Source: CALAED01 sp937891035
GTDB taxonomy: Bacteria > Actinomycetota > Actinomycetes > Streptosporangiales > Streptosporangiaceae
Assembly (NCBI GenBank): GCA_035642125.1
Contig: DASQSZ010000278.1
Location: 1-28,434 of the forward strand
Length of the DNA stretch: 28,434 nt
Direction of reading: 5' to 3'
Shown here: positions 21,474-28,434 of the stretch, piece by piece
Numbering within the stretch: the stretch's first letter is position 1
How the letters are laid out: each line of letters opens with the position of its first letter
The notes under the pieces: model-generated
Told to the model about the DNA's origin: nothing
The model's database searches: none
Seen by the model: the letters and a program-made list of their open reading frames with translations, nothing else
Translations under genes and position numbers: made by a program

Positions 21474-21971
21474 CTATCCGTCCCGGCTGCCGCTTCTTTC
21501 CCGCCGGACGCCGACGACGGTACGGGCCAGCGGGACGAGGATGAACGCGATGCCGAGCACGAGCAGCGTGGTGGTGAGAATCCACTCGCGCGACGGCCCG
21601 GTGTAGACGTGGCCGGACCGGCCGACGTCCATCGCCTGGACGCGCTGACCCGGCCGCAGCGCGACGTCCCCGTACAGATAGCTGTTGTCCTGCCGGTCAC
21701 GGCCGTCGAACGAGGTGAACGTGCCGCGCCACGAGCAGGACTCGTGGCCGAGGTGATGGACGCAGGACCGCTGGGCGGCGACGAACGTGCCCGGAGTCCC
21801 CTCGGCCCGCGCCGCCCGGATGGCCGATGCCAGGTTGGGCACCGAGAGCAACAGCAACACGATGCCGGTGACGGTGGCGATGGTCACCGAGAACGCCGAT
21901 GGCCGGGTACGCCGCCGCCGCACCCGCCGGTCCGCCGCGGGGGCGGACTCCGGCCAGGGCGAGGTGATCAT
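21474..21971 (-). CDS. Hypothetical two-helix membrane protein
   Basis: 165 aa. ATG 21971 overlaps the stop of the gene before it (ATGA), which sets the start. A basic N-terminus (RRVRRRRTRPS) precedes helix 1, FSVTIATVTGIVLLLLSVPN. An outer loop of about 85 residues has two Cys (QRSCVHHLGHESCSWRGTF) likely to form a disulfide, and polar strands (DRQDNSYLYGDVALRPGQRV). Helix 2, WILTTTLLVLGIAFILVPLA, then ends in a short basic tail. This resembles small actinomycete surface proteins in general, but I know no family. It is co-translated with the HxxEH membrane protein, so the two may form one complex. Confidence 0.75.
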   Translation of the reverse strand: MITSPWPESAPAADRRVRRRRTRPSAFSVTIATVTGIVLLLLSVPNLASAIRAARAEGTPGTFVAAQRSCVHHLGHESCSWRGTFTSFDGRDRQDNSYLYGDVALRPGQRVQAMDVGRSGHVYTGPSREWILTTTLLVLGIAFILVPLARTVVGVRRERSGSRDG

Positions 21972-22537
21972 ACGCGGGCCGGGGCGCAATTGCAGGTACG
22001 AGCGTGGCGCCTCTTGTCTGTGGCGGGCGGCCGGCGGTGCAAGATCATTGCGATCACCATCGGGATGAACACGATGCTGTTGTAGGCCAGGTGCAATTCC
22101 ACCCGCGGCACCATGAGCTGGATGATGCTGGTGGGCACCGGCTTGCCGGCGAGGTGCCAGCCGGAGTGGGCCTGAATGAGCAACAGCAGGTGCTCGAAAT
22201 GGTGCCAAACCTGGATGCCAAGGGCGATGTTCCACCAGGTGCGGGAGGCACCGCTGAATCCGCCGCGGAGCGCCACGAACGCGACCAACATGATGATCGC
22301 ATAGCCGTAGTGCAACGCCTCGGACTTGACCAGCCAGGGAAACGCCTCACCAAGTACGCCACGCGCCTGGGGCACCGGCTCCCCCAGCACCCAGATCTGA
22401 ATCGCCTGCGTGATGTGCTCGGCCCAATGCGCAAGCACGATTACCAGGAATACTTGCAGCCCTAGCTTGTGGCCATTCGTATTAAGCGTAGTAAAACCGC
22501 TGCGAAATCGTCCCGCCGTCGCCATCGCGGTCGTCAT
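21968..22537 (-). CDS. Histidine-rich multi-helix membrane protein with two HxxEH motifs
   Basis: 189 aa from ATG 22537, with GGAGGT seven bases upstream. Four likely membrane helices: LGLQVFLVIVLAHWAEHITQ, LHYGYAIIMLVAFVALRG, WNIALGIQVWHHFEHLLLLI and LAYNSIVFIPMVIAMIL. Helix 1 carries HWAEH (37-41) and helix 3 carries HHFEH (112-116), both H-x-x-E-H; His76 opens helix 2, and His124, His128 and His149 lie near helix ends. Paired His/Glu sets inside membrane helices suggest a metal or haem site, as in membrane di-iron enzymes, although the spacing fits no desaturase or hydroxylase I know. It is first gene of a coupled pair. Function unknown. Confidence 0.8.
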   Translation of the reverse strand: MTTAMATAGRFRSGFTTLNTNGHKLGLQVFLVIVLAHWAEHITQAIQIWVLGEPVPQARGVLGEAFPWLVKSEALHYGYAIIMLVAFVALRGGFSGASRTWWNIALGIQVWHHFEHLLLLIQAHSGWHLAGKPVPTSIIQLMVPRVELHLAYNSIVFIPMVIAMILHRRPPATDKRRHARTCNCAPARV

Positions 22538-23255
22538 AGGAATACCTCCGGTGTCAGTGGGCGGCTATCACGTCTACGGCGTTGTGCAGAACAGATAGTG
22601 CCAGATAGAACGGAACTCGCGAATGAATTGAAAAACGGCGTGATCCACTCACGAGGATGGGAGCGGCCACCCCCTTGGCCTTCCCCTAGCAACCCGATAG
22701 AGGAGTCCACTCAGCTTCGCATACGCACCGGTCAGCGACAAGGGCCTTGATCGGCGTACCCCGGCCGCCAGCGGGCCGGCCAAAGCGGGCCGCCCGCCAC
22801 CTGGACGAGCGCCTCTGAGCAGGCATTATCGCGAGCGGACCGCAGGAAATCCGGCGCCTCGCCGTTGATCGTGAGCACCTCCACCTTTATGCGTGTCCTA
22901 ATGCGGTCTCAGGCGACTGACAAGACGTGGCCACGCGACGCTGTCGCCGACCGGTATATGCCCAGCCACCATGGGCGTGGATAGGCTCAGGGCCTTGACT
23001 GATCTGTCGGGAACAGTTGCCGTCACGGTGGCCTGAGCGGCGCCCCCACGCCAAACAGAGCACGATGCGATAAGACTCGCCGAAATTGCTCGGCTAGACT
23101 GAAAGAATCGCCGGCACCGGCGCCCGGAATTCTGCCCGAGCCGGCACCGATCGACATCTCGATCGCGCCGGTCGTGTGACCGCACGCGCCGCGTATGCGA
23201 CCGCCGCGACCAAAGGCTTCGGTCCAGCCGTCTCGAAAACTCAACGAACTTCAGG
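22538..23255. other. Gene-poor region
   Basis: 718 bases between the divergent-facing leader of the HxxEH gene and the 3' end of the AAA+ gene. It is relatively AT-rich at 22590-22645. A doubled CAGATAG (two copies 10 bases apart, near 22592) lies upstream of the HxxEH gene. A possible 50-codon minus-strand frame (22732-22884) starts VEVLTINGEAPDFLRS but has no proper ribosome site; I do not call it. Confidence 0.55.
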
Positions 23256-25850
23256 TCAGCGGAGGCGGCTGGCGAGCTCCTTGTAGGCGGCGCGGACGTC
23301 GTCGGAGCGGAGTGTGGTCAGATCGGCGGTGGTCGCCGCCGCGCCGAGCGCGGCCACCCGGACGTCGCGCGACGCGCACGCCTTCTCATACAGCGACCGG
23401 ACGAATCGGCCGTTGCCCAGCTGGTCGACATGCCCGCCCCCACAGATGCGCTGGAAGAGCCCGGCCAGATCGTCGAGCGCCTTGTCCTCCCAGCGGTCGC
23501 CCGCCTGCCCGGCGAGCGACTGGGCGATGGCGAGCAGCTCGTCCGGCCCGTACGAGGGGAAGGTGACCCGTACGTCGAAGCGCGAGGCGAGCCCGGGGTT
23601 GGAGTGCAGGAAGCGGTCCATCTCGGCCTCATAGCCGGCCAGCACGATGACCAGCCGTTCTCTGTCGTCCTCGGCCCGCTTCAGCAGCGTCTGCACCGCC
23701 TCGGCGCCGAACGCGTCGCCGCCGGAGTATCCCGCGTTCGACAGCGCGTACGCCTCGTCGATGAACAGCACACCGCCCAGCGCGCTGTCGACCACTTTGC
23801 CGGTCTTGATGGCGGTGGCGCCTAGGTGCTCACCCACCAGGTCGGCGCGCTGGGCCTCCACCACGTCGGGGCGGGCGAGCAGGCCGAGGGCGGAAAAGAC
23901 CCTGCCGAGCACCCGAGCCACCGTGGTCTTGCCGGTACCCGGCGGGCCGCTGAAGACGAAGTGCCGCATCGGCGGCTGGGCGACCAGACCCTGGCTGCGC
24001 CGCAGCCGCGACACCTGCAACTGCGCGGTGATCTCACGGACCTGCCGCTTGACCGGCTCGAGCCCGATCATGGCGTCGAGCGAGGCGAGCGCCTCTTCCA
24101 GGGTCGGGGTCTCCGCGTACCCGCGATAGCGCTCGGTCACCTCGGCGAACGCGACGTCGACGTCCTCCGCGCGCACCGTGACCAGCTCATCGGGCGTGGG
24201 CTGTACGGCGCCCGCGCCGACGACGCGCACGTCCCTGGCCCGCGCGGCCGCCTCGGCCAGGGATCGGACGAACCGGCCGTTGCCCAGTTCGTCGACGATG
24301 CCGCGGCGCCACACCTCGTCGAACCTGACCCGCAGCAGCGCCCGCGCGTCATCATCGAACTGATCTCCGCGCAGCTGAGCGTGGTAGTCCGCGATCCGCA
24401 GCAGCTCGGACGGCTCGAAGCTGGGGAACCGCACCCGGGTGCCGAACCGGGAGGCGAGACCTGGGTTGGAGGTAAGGAAGTCCTCCATCTGCTGCTCGTA
24501 ACCGGCCAGGATGATCACCAGGTCGTCGCGGTTGTCCTCGGCCCGCTTCAGCATGGCCTGCACAGCTTCGTTGCCGAACCGGTCGGGCTGGCCCTCGGCG
24601 GCGTTGATCAGGCCGTACGCCTCGTCGATGAACAGCACGCCGCCGATGGCGGAGTCGACGAGCTGGTTGGTCTTGATGGCGGTGGCGCCGAGGTATTCCC
24701 CGACCAAGTCGGCACGGTGCGCCTCGACGACGTTCGCTGTGGGCAACAGCCCAAACGCGTAGAAGACCTTGGCGAGCACGCGGGCCACCGTGGTTTTGCC
24801 GGTACCGGACGGGCCGATGAAGACGAAATGCCGCATCGGCTTCTCCGTTGGCACCCCGGCCTCGGCCCGCAGGTGGGCGGCCTCGATCGAGGCGGCGATC
24901 GAGCGCACCTGCCGCTTCACGGGCTCGAGCCCGATCATCCTCTCGAGCTCGGCGAGCACGTCGCGCACGGAGATCTCCGGGACGCCGGCGACCTCCGGAG
25001 CCTGCTGTCGCGGGCCGCCGCCCGAGACCTGTTGTTCGTACGCCGCCTGGGTCGCCGCCGGCACACCGGGAATCCCGGCGGCCCGCCCGGCGCCGGCCGC
25101 CGGATCCACGGGGTCCGCTGGGGCGGCCGGGTCGGCCGGGTCGATGGAGTCGATGGGCCGCGCCGGGTGTCCGGGGTTCCTCGGCGGTACCAAGCCCGCG
25201 GGGGTTGTCGGGAGTGTCGGATGCATCGGATCCACCGCGTCCTTCGCCTCGTAGCCGGCCGGTGGATCTTCCTCCTGGACCCAGCCGCTGTCGTACGCCT
25301 CGGCCGGCACCACCCGGCGCGCCTGGTCCCAGCGATAGGCCAGCGCGATCAGCGCGGCCAGCCAGGCCGGCCCGACGTGCAGCATCGGCACCTGCTGCGC
25401 CGTGACGATCGCGACCATTCCGGCCAGGGCCAGCACCAGCAGGGCCGTCCGCCACGGCGCGTAGGCGCCGAGGCGGAAGGCCGTGAACGCGACCGGCAGC
25501 GCGAGCAGCGCGAGGGACACCGACTGGTAGGCCTGGTCTGGGAAAAGCCGGCCCAGCGGCACGGACGCGGCCAGCCAGCAGGTCACGACGGCCACGGTGG
25601 CCATGCCAACCGGCGAGCGCAGCGTGAACGCCACCACGGCGATGAGCACGGCGGCGAAGACGAGCGCGGTGACGATCGGCCAGCCGACCACGGCGGCGAC
25701 GGCGACGGATACGGCGACGACGACCAACGCGCTCAGCCGCCGCACACCCGGCTGGATCTGGAAATATCGCCAGCGGACACGCTCGAATAGCTCCCGCGCC
25801 GCGGCTCCTTCCCGGCGGCGGGAACGGGATCTACCGAAGTGTCGCATCAT
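23256..25850 (-). CDS. Membrane-anchored double AAA+ ATPase, CbxX/CfxQ family
   Basis: 864 aa from ATG 25850 (or ATG 25847). After a basic N-terminus, residues about 35-170 form five or six membrane helices (LSALVVVAVSVAVAAVVGWP, ALLVLALAGMVAIVTAQQV and others). A Pro/Asp/Ala-rich linker (about 200-290, with DPADPAAPADPVDP) leads to two CbxX-type AAA+ domains in tandem. Walker A is GPSGTGKT at about 346 and GPPGTGKT at about 635; Walker B is LFIDEAYGL (Asp409) and LFIDEAYAL (Asp698). Each has the NPGLASRF sensor segment and GNGRFVRSL arginine region. CbxX proteins remodel partners (Rubisco activase is one). Here both domains keep all catalytic motifs, so both should hydrolyse ATP at the inner face of the membrane. 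Target unknown. Confidence 0.9.
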   Translation of the reverse strand: MMRHFGRSRSRRREGAAARELFERVRWRYFQIQPGVRRLSALVVVAVSVAVAAVVGWPIVTALVFAAVLIAVVAFTLRSPVGMATVAVVTCWLAASVPLGRLFPDQAYQSVSLALLALPVAFTAFRLGAYAPWRTALLVLALAGMVAIVTAQQVPMLHVGPAWLAALIALAYRWDQARRVVPAEAYDSGWVQEEDPPAGYEAKDAVDPMHPTLPTTPAGLVPPRNPGHPARPIDSIDPADPAAPADPVDPAAGAGRAAGIPGVPAATQAAYEQQVSGGGPRQQAPEVAGVPEISVRDVLAELERMIGLEPVKRQVRSIAASIEAAHLRAEAGVPTEKPMRHFVFIGPSGTGKTTVARVLAKVFYAFGLLPTANVVEAHRADLVGEYLGATAIKTNQLVDSAIGGVLFIDEAYGLINAAEGQPDRFGNEAVQAMLKRAEDNRDDLVIILAGYEQQMEDFLTSNPGLASRFGTRVRFPSFEPSELLRIADYHAQLRGDQFDDDARALLRVRFDEVWRRGIVDELGNGRFVRSLAEAAARARDVRVVGAGAVQPTPDELVTVRAEDVDVAFAEVTERYRGYAETPTLEEALASLDAMIGLEPVKRQVREITAQLQVSRLRRSQGLVAQPPMRHFVFSGPPGTGKTTVARVLGRVFSALGLLARPDVVEAQRADLVGEHLGATAIKTGKVVDSALGGVLFIDEAYALSNAGYSGGDAFGAEAVQTLLKRAEDDRERLVIVLAGYEAEMDRFLHSNPGLASRFDVRVTFPSYGPDELLAIAQSLAGQAGDRWEDKALDDLAGLFQRICGGGHVDQLGNGRFVRSLYEKACASRDVRVAALGAAATTADLTTLRSDDVRAAYKELASRLR

Positions 25851-25854
25851 GGCG

Positions 25855-25889
25855 TGTATAGCGCAGGCACTGCCAGGAGGGCACCCTCC
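25855..25889 (-). promoter_or_regulatory. Promoter and perfect palindrome of the AAA+ gene
   Basis: On the minus strand TATACA (25860-25855) lies 4 bases before the first ATG and 7 before the second, without a ribosome site, so the message may be leaderless and start at the second ATG. GGAGGG-CA-CCCTCC (25876-25889) is a perfect dyad placed over the expected -35 region. Confidence 0.5.
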
Positions 25890-26051
25890 ACCGTCATTTG
25901 ACGCTAGTGTCAGCCGCCCTCATTGGCCATCCGCCCACCCCCCTTATTTGGCTCGCGCCTTGGTGTGCATTGCCATTGCCCCGAAGTATCGCTCCAGCCA
26001 TTCGCGGGCCCCCGTTCGCCGACCCCGCCGTTCGCCGGCCAGCCTCGCCGG

Positions 26052-26945
26052 TCAAAGCCCGAAGGCCAGCTGGCCGGCTCCGGTGAGCGGGTCGCGGTGT
26101 TTCTTCAGATGCCGCCACCTCGGCAGATCGTCGAGGTACGACCAGGACAGCCTGTGCTGCGGCGTGGGACCGAACTCGCGCAGGGCCCGCTGGTGCTCCG
26201 GCGACGGGTAGCCGGCGGAGGCGGCGAATCCGTAGGCCGGATGGTCGCGGTCAAGCTCGGCCATGAGCCGGTCGCGGTGCACCTTGGCGAGGACGGACGC
26301 GGCCGCCACGGAGACCGACCGCCGATCGGCCTTGACCTCGCACCGGACCGCCCAGCCGCCGCCGAGCATGTCGTGCTTGCCGTCAATGATCACCACGTCG
26401 GGACGGGCCGGCAGCGCGTCGAGGGCGCGGGCCGCCGCACGGCGCACCGCCTCCGTCATCCCCACATCGTCGATCTCCTCCGGGCCCGCGGCGCCGATGG
26501 CGTATCCGGCGAGCCAGCACCGCAGGACGTCGGCGAACTCGGCCCGCTGACGCTCGGTGAGCAGTTTGGAGTCGGTCAGCGGTATCGGCCGGCCGCCGGG
26601 GCCGGTCAGCGACGGCGGCGGGCTGAGATCGGTGACGGCGGCGCAGACCACGACGGGCCCCGCCCACGCGCCCCTGCCGACCTCGTCCACCCCGGCGATC
26701 CGCACGACCCGCCCGGCACGCCCAGCCGGGTCGGCCCCGCCGTTTCGGTCGGCCTGGTTGGCCCGGCCCGCCAGCGCGGCCCGCAGTTGGTGCTCGATCT
26801 CATAACCGGCGGCCGCCCGGGTCGTCCGGACGTCGCCGGCGCCGCCGCCGTCACCACTGTCACCAACGCCGTCCCCGAAGGCGCCGCCGGCCCCGACGTC
26901 GGTGCCGAACAGCGTTGGTTCGGCGGCCGCCCCCGCGTCGCTCAT
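26052..26945 (-). CDS. rnhB: Ribonuclease HII
   Basis: 297 aa. ATG 26945 has CGGAG seven bases upstream and overlaps the dehalogenase stop (ATGA). RNase HII cuts the RNA strand of RNA-DNA hybrids and removes single ribonucleotides from DNA. Catalytic residues are visible: Asp87 and Glu88 in VRIAGVDEVGRGAWAGP, Asp188 in VVIIDGKHD and Asp207 in EVKADRRSVSVAAASVLAKV. The usual YEIEHQLRAAL helix lies at 48-58. The first 45 residues are a Gly/Asp-rich extension, and a loop of Asn/Asp/Gly separates the helix from the core; the protein is therefore longer than the usual 200-240 aa. A GTG at 26705 would give only the core but lose the helix. Confidence 0.93.
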   Translation of the reverse strand: MSDAGAAAEPTLFGTDVGAGGAFGDGVGDSGDGGGAGDVRTTRAAAGYEIEHQLRAALAGRANQADRNGGADPAGRAGRVVRIAGVDEVGRGAWAGPVVVCAAVTDLSPPPSLTGPGGRPIPLTDSKLLTERQRAEFADVLRCWLAGYAIGAAGPEEIDDVGMTEAVRRAAARALDALPARPDVVIIDGKHDMLGGGWAVRCEVKADRRSVSVAAASVLAKVHRDRLMAELDRDHPAYGFAASAGYPSPEHQRALREFGPTPQHRLSWSYLDDLPRWRHLKKHRDPLTGAGQLAFGL

Positions 26946-27835
26946 TTGATGCTCCGTACGAAGGTGACGATCTCGTGGCCGAGCCGCTCCCCCGCGTCCT
27001 CCTGCAGGAAGTGCCCGGCCCCTTCGATCGTCGGATGGTCGATGCCCCGCGCGCCGGGAACCAGCCGCGCCATCGGCCCGGTGATCGGGTCCTTGTCGCT
27101 GAAGGCCACGAGGAACGGCTTGTCCCATTGCTTGAGTGCGTCCCAGGCGGCCCGGTTGGCCGGTGTCTCGGGGTCGCTCGTCGTCGCCGGCACGAGCCCG
27201 GGCATCGCGCGCGGCCCCGCCTTGTAGGTTTCGTCGGGAAACGGCGCGTCATAGCCGGCCCGCACCTCATCGGGCAGGGTGGTACGACAGCCCGCCTGCA
27301 CCCCGCGCGCGATGTCGAAGTCGCGCGTCGTACGCACCGTCTCGCGGAACCGCAGCCACGCCTCCGGCATGGGGAAATCGCCCGTGGGCAGCCCGGTGTT
27401 GGCGGCGACCACCCGGGCATAGCGGCCTGGTTCGGCGACGACGAGGCGTAGCCCGATGAGCCCGCCCCAGTCCTGGCCGACCAGTGTGACGTCCCGCAGG
27501 TCGAGCACGTCGGCGACCAGCGCGCGGGTCCATTCGATGTGCCGGGCGTAGGAGTGGTCGGCGATCTCCGCCGGTTTGTCGGAGCGGCCGAAGCCGATCA
27601 TGTCCGGCGCGACCACCCGCATGCCCGCGTCGATGAGCACCTTGCAGACGTGCCGGTACAGAAAGGACCAGGACGGCTCACCGTGCAGCAGCAACACGAC
27701 CGGGCCGGCGCCCTCGTCGAGGTAGGCCATCCGCAGCGTGCCGCCCTCGTGGTCCGGCACGTCGGCGTAGCGCGGCTCGTACGGGAAATCGGGCAGGCCG
27801 GCGAACCGCTCGTCCGGAGTCCTGAGGATGCGCAT
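26942..27835 (-). CDS. Haloalkane dehalogenase
   Basis: 297 aa from ATG 27835, with a weak GATGAG upstream. This alpha/beta hydrolase splits carbon-halogen bonds of haloalkanes to alcohol and halide. All active-site elements are seen: HGEPSWSFLYR (51-61, oxyanion and first halide region), nucleophile Asp122 with halide-binding Trp123 in LVGQDWGGLIGLRL, acid Asp247 in FSDKDPITGP, and His274 in GAGHFLQED. The order and the HGEPxW motif fit the DhlA/HLD-I type. It is the first gene of a coupled pair with rnhB and divergent from the doxX-like gene. Epoxide hydrolase is less likely because of the QDW motif. Confidence 0.9.
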   Translation of the reverse strand: MRILRTPDERFAGLPDFPYEPRYADVPDHEGGTLRMAYLDEGAGPVVLLLHGEPSWSFLYRHVCKVLIDAGMRVVAPDMIGFGRSDKPAEIADHSYARHIEWTRALVADVLDLRDVTLVGQDWGGLIGLRLVVAEPGRYARVVAANTGLPTGDFPMPEAWLRFRETVRTTRDFDIARGVQAGCRTTLPDEVRAGYDAPFPDETYKAGPRAMPGLVPATTSDPETPANRAAWDALKQWDKPFLVAFSDKDPITGPMARLVPGARGIDHPTIEGAGHFLQEDAGERLGHEIVTFVRSIK

Positions 27836-27908
27836 GACATCTCATCATGGCAGCGCGAACCCCCGAACGAACCGAGAAGACCGCCAGTGCGTCTCTCCCG
27901 AGAGGGAC

Positions 27909-27930
27909 TTGCAATATCAACATCGTGCAA
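27909..27930. promoter_or_regulatory. Dyad between the dehalogenase and DoxX genes
   Basis: TTGCA-N12-TGCAA (27909-27930), perfect 5-base arms, in the 186-base divergent gap. It is in the right place to control either gene. No -10 box stands out. Confidence 0.35.
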
Positions 27931-28021
27931 CGTCGCGAAGATCGGAGTGGACAGCGTCCCCCACCGGCGGAATCATCCCTGGGACGGGGCCCACCCTGCC
28001 CGGACGGAAGGAATGACGGCC

Positions 28022-28434
28022 ATGCGCGCTCGGCCGCTGTACGACATCGTCGCCCTGCTCGCCCGTATCGGCGTCGGCACCGTGTTCATCGCCCACGGCT
28101 GGCAGAAGGTTCAGGTGGGCATCACGGCGACGAGTGAACAGTTCACGGCTTGGGACGTTCCCTTCCCGACGGCCGCCGCCGTCTACGCCACGTTCGTCGA
28201 ACTGCTCGGCGGCGCCGCGCTGATCCTCGGGCTCGCGTTGCCGGTCGCCGGAGTGCTGCTGTTCATCGACATGGCCGGCGCGGCCGTCTTCGTCCACGGC
28301 ACGAACGGGATTTTCCTCGTCGATGAGCAGGGCGTGGCGAGGAACGGCTTTGAGCTGGCGCTCGTGCTCGGTGTCGCCGGTCTGGTTTTCGCCGTTGGCG
28401 GGGCGGGCCGGATCACGCTCGACAACCGGTTGTT
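28022..28434 (+). CDS. DoxX family membrane protein, N-terminal part
   Basis: 137 complete codons, running off the end of the window. ATG 28022 is chosen because GGAAGGA (28006-28012) lies nine bases upstream; ATG 28013 in the same frame would be too close. DoxX hallmarks: LARIGVGTVFIAHGWQKVQ in helix 1, FPTAAAVYATFVELLGGAALI in helix 2, PVAGVLLFIDMAGAAVFVH in helix 3, then a polar turn with NGFELALVLGVAGLVFAVGG in helix 4. DoxX proteins are small four-helix membrane proteins, linked in mycobacteria to a redox complex with superoxide dismutase and SseA. Neither partner is in view. Confidence 0.9.
   Translation, partial: MRARPLYDIVALLARIGVGTVFIAHGWQKVQVGITATSEQFTAWDVPFPTAAAVYATFVELLGGAALILGLALPVAGVLLFIDMAGAAVFVHGTNGIFLVDEQGVARNGFELALVLGVAGLVFAVGGAGRITLDNRL

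Noticed and set aside
22732..22884. 50-codon minus-strand frame VEVLTINGEAPDFLRS...
   Set aside because: Codon use is fair, but there is no usable ribosome site and no recognised family; evidence too thin to call.
23826..25790. 654-codon open frame on the plus strand
   Set aside because: Antisense to the AAA+ gene; long only because high third-position GC removes stops. The minus-strand frame has both AAA+ domains.
26061..26072. Perfect palindrome GGCCAGCTGGCC
   Set aside because: Lies inside the rnhB coding end and is explained by codon choice in a GC-rich genome.
1..28434. tRNA, rRNA, CRISPR array, insertion sequence or prophage integrase
   Set aside because: No cloverleaf with a GGTTCGAATCC-type arm, no regularly spaced repeats and no transposase or integrase motif found on reading both strands.

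Overview
The window is high-GC DNA with strong G/C preference at third codon positions. GTG starts, clear GGAGG-type ribosome sites mixed with apparently leaderless genes, an F420-type luciferase-like oxidoreductase, a DUF222/13E12 HNH protein, an XRE/TPR regulator beside an RsbW-like ATPase, and three DUF574-type S-adenosyl methyltransferases all point to a filamentous actinomycete. I would guess Streptosporangiales, but that is inference. No tRNA, rRNA, CRISPR array or insertion sequence was seen.

Layout. 1-5.1 kb: tail of a GNAT acetyltransferase; a protein with an eCIS-core (DUF4157) zinc-peptidase domain; a small unknown gene; DUF574 methyltransferase copy 1; then an EACC1 / caspase / WD40 conflict module in which both EACC1 and the caspase-WD40 gene are broken by single-base frameshifts. 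5.3-9.3 kb: a DUF222-HNH gene whose start codon lies inside a LexA-type SOS box; a convergent XRE/TPR regulator; and a divergent four-gene operon of an RsbW-like ATPase plus three tiny proteins. 9.35-11.6 kb: a Phd/RelE toxin-antitoxin pair between a fossil fragment of a DUF234-type ATPase gene and an intact copy of that gene.

11.6-18.6 kb is more housekeeping in character: a secreted or anchored small protein, an LLM oxidoreductase, methyltransferase copy 2, TrmO with a His/Asp-rich N-terminus, a methyltransferase C-terminal remnant, a membrane cytochrome-b/molybdopterin oxidoreductase with a four-helix partner, Ppx/GppA, and a RibD/DHFR-like protein behind a palindromic operator. 18.7-23.2 kb: methyltransferase copy 3; a type II thioesterase whose nucleophilic Ser is replaced by Asp; a coupled pair of membrane proteins, one with two HxxEH motifs in its membrane helices; and about 2 kb of gene-poor DNA with several dyads. 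23.2-28.4 kb: a membrane-anchored double CbxX/CfxQ AAA+ ATPase, haloalkane dehalogenase translationally coupled to RNase HII, and the start of a DoxX gene.

The best leads are the broken EACC1-caspase module, the SOS box over a leaderless HNH start, the Ser-to-Asp thioesterase, the ATPase fossil beside the toxin-antitoxin pair, the possible papain-like C-terminus of the eCIS-core protein, and the HxxEH membrane protein. Functions are assigned by reading motifs; no database search was run.
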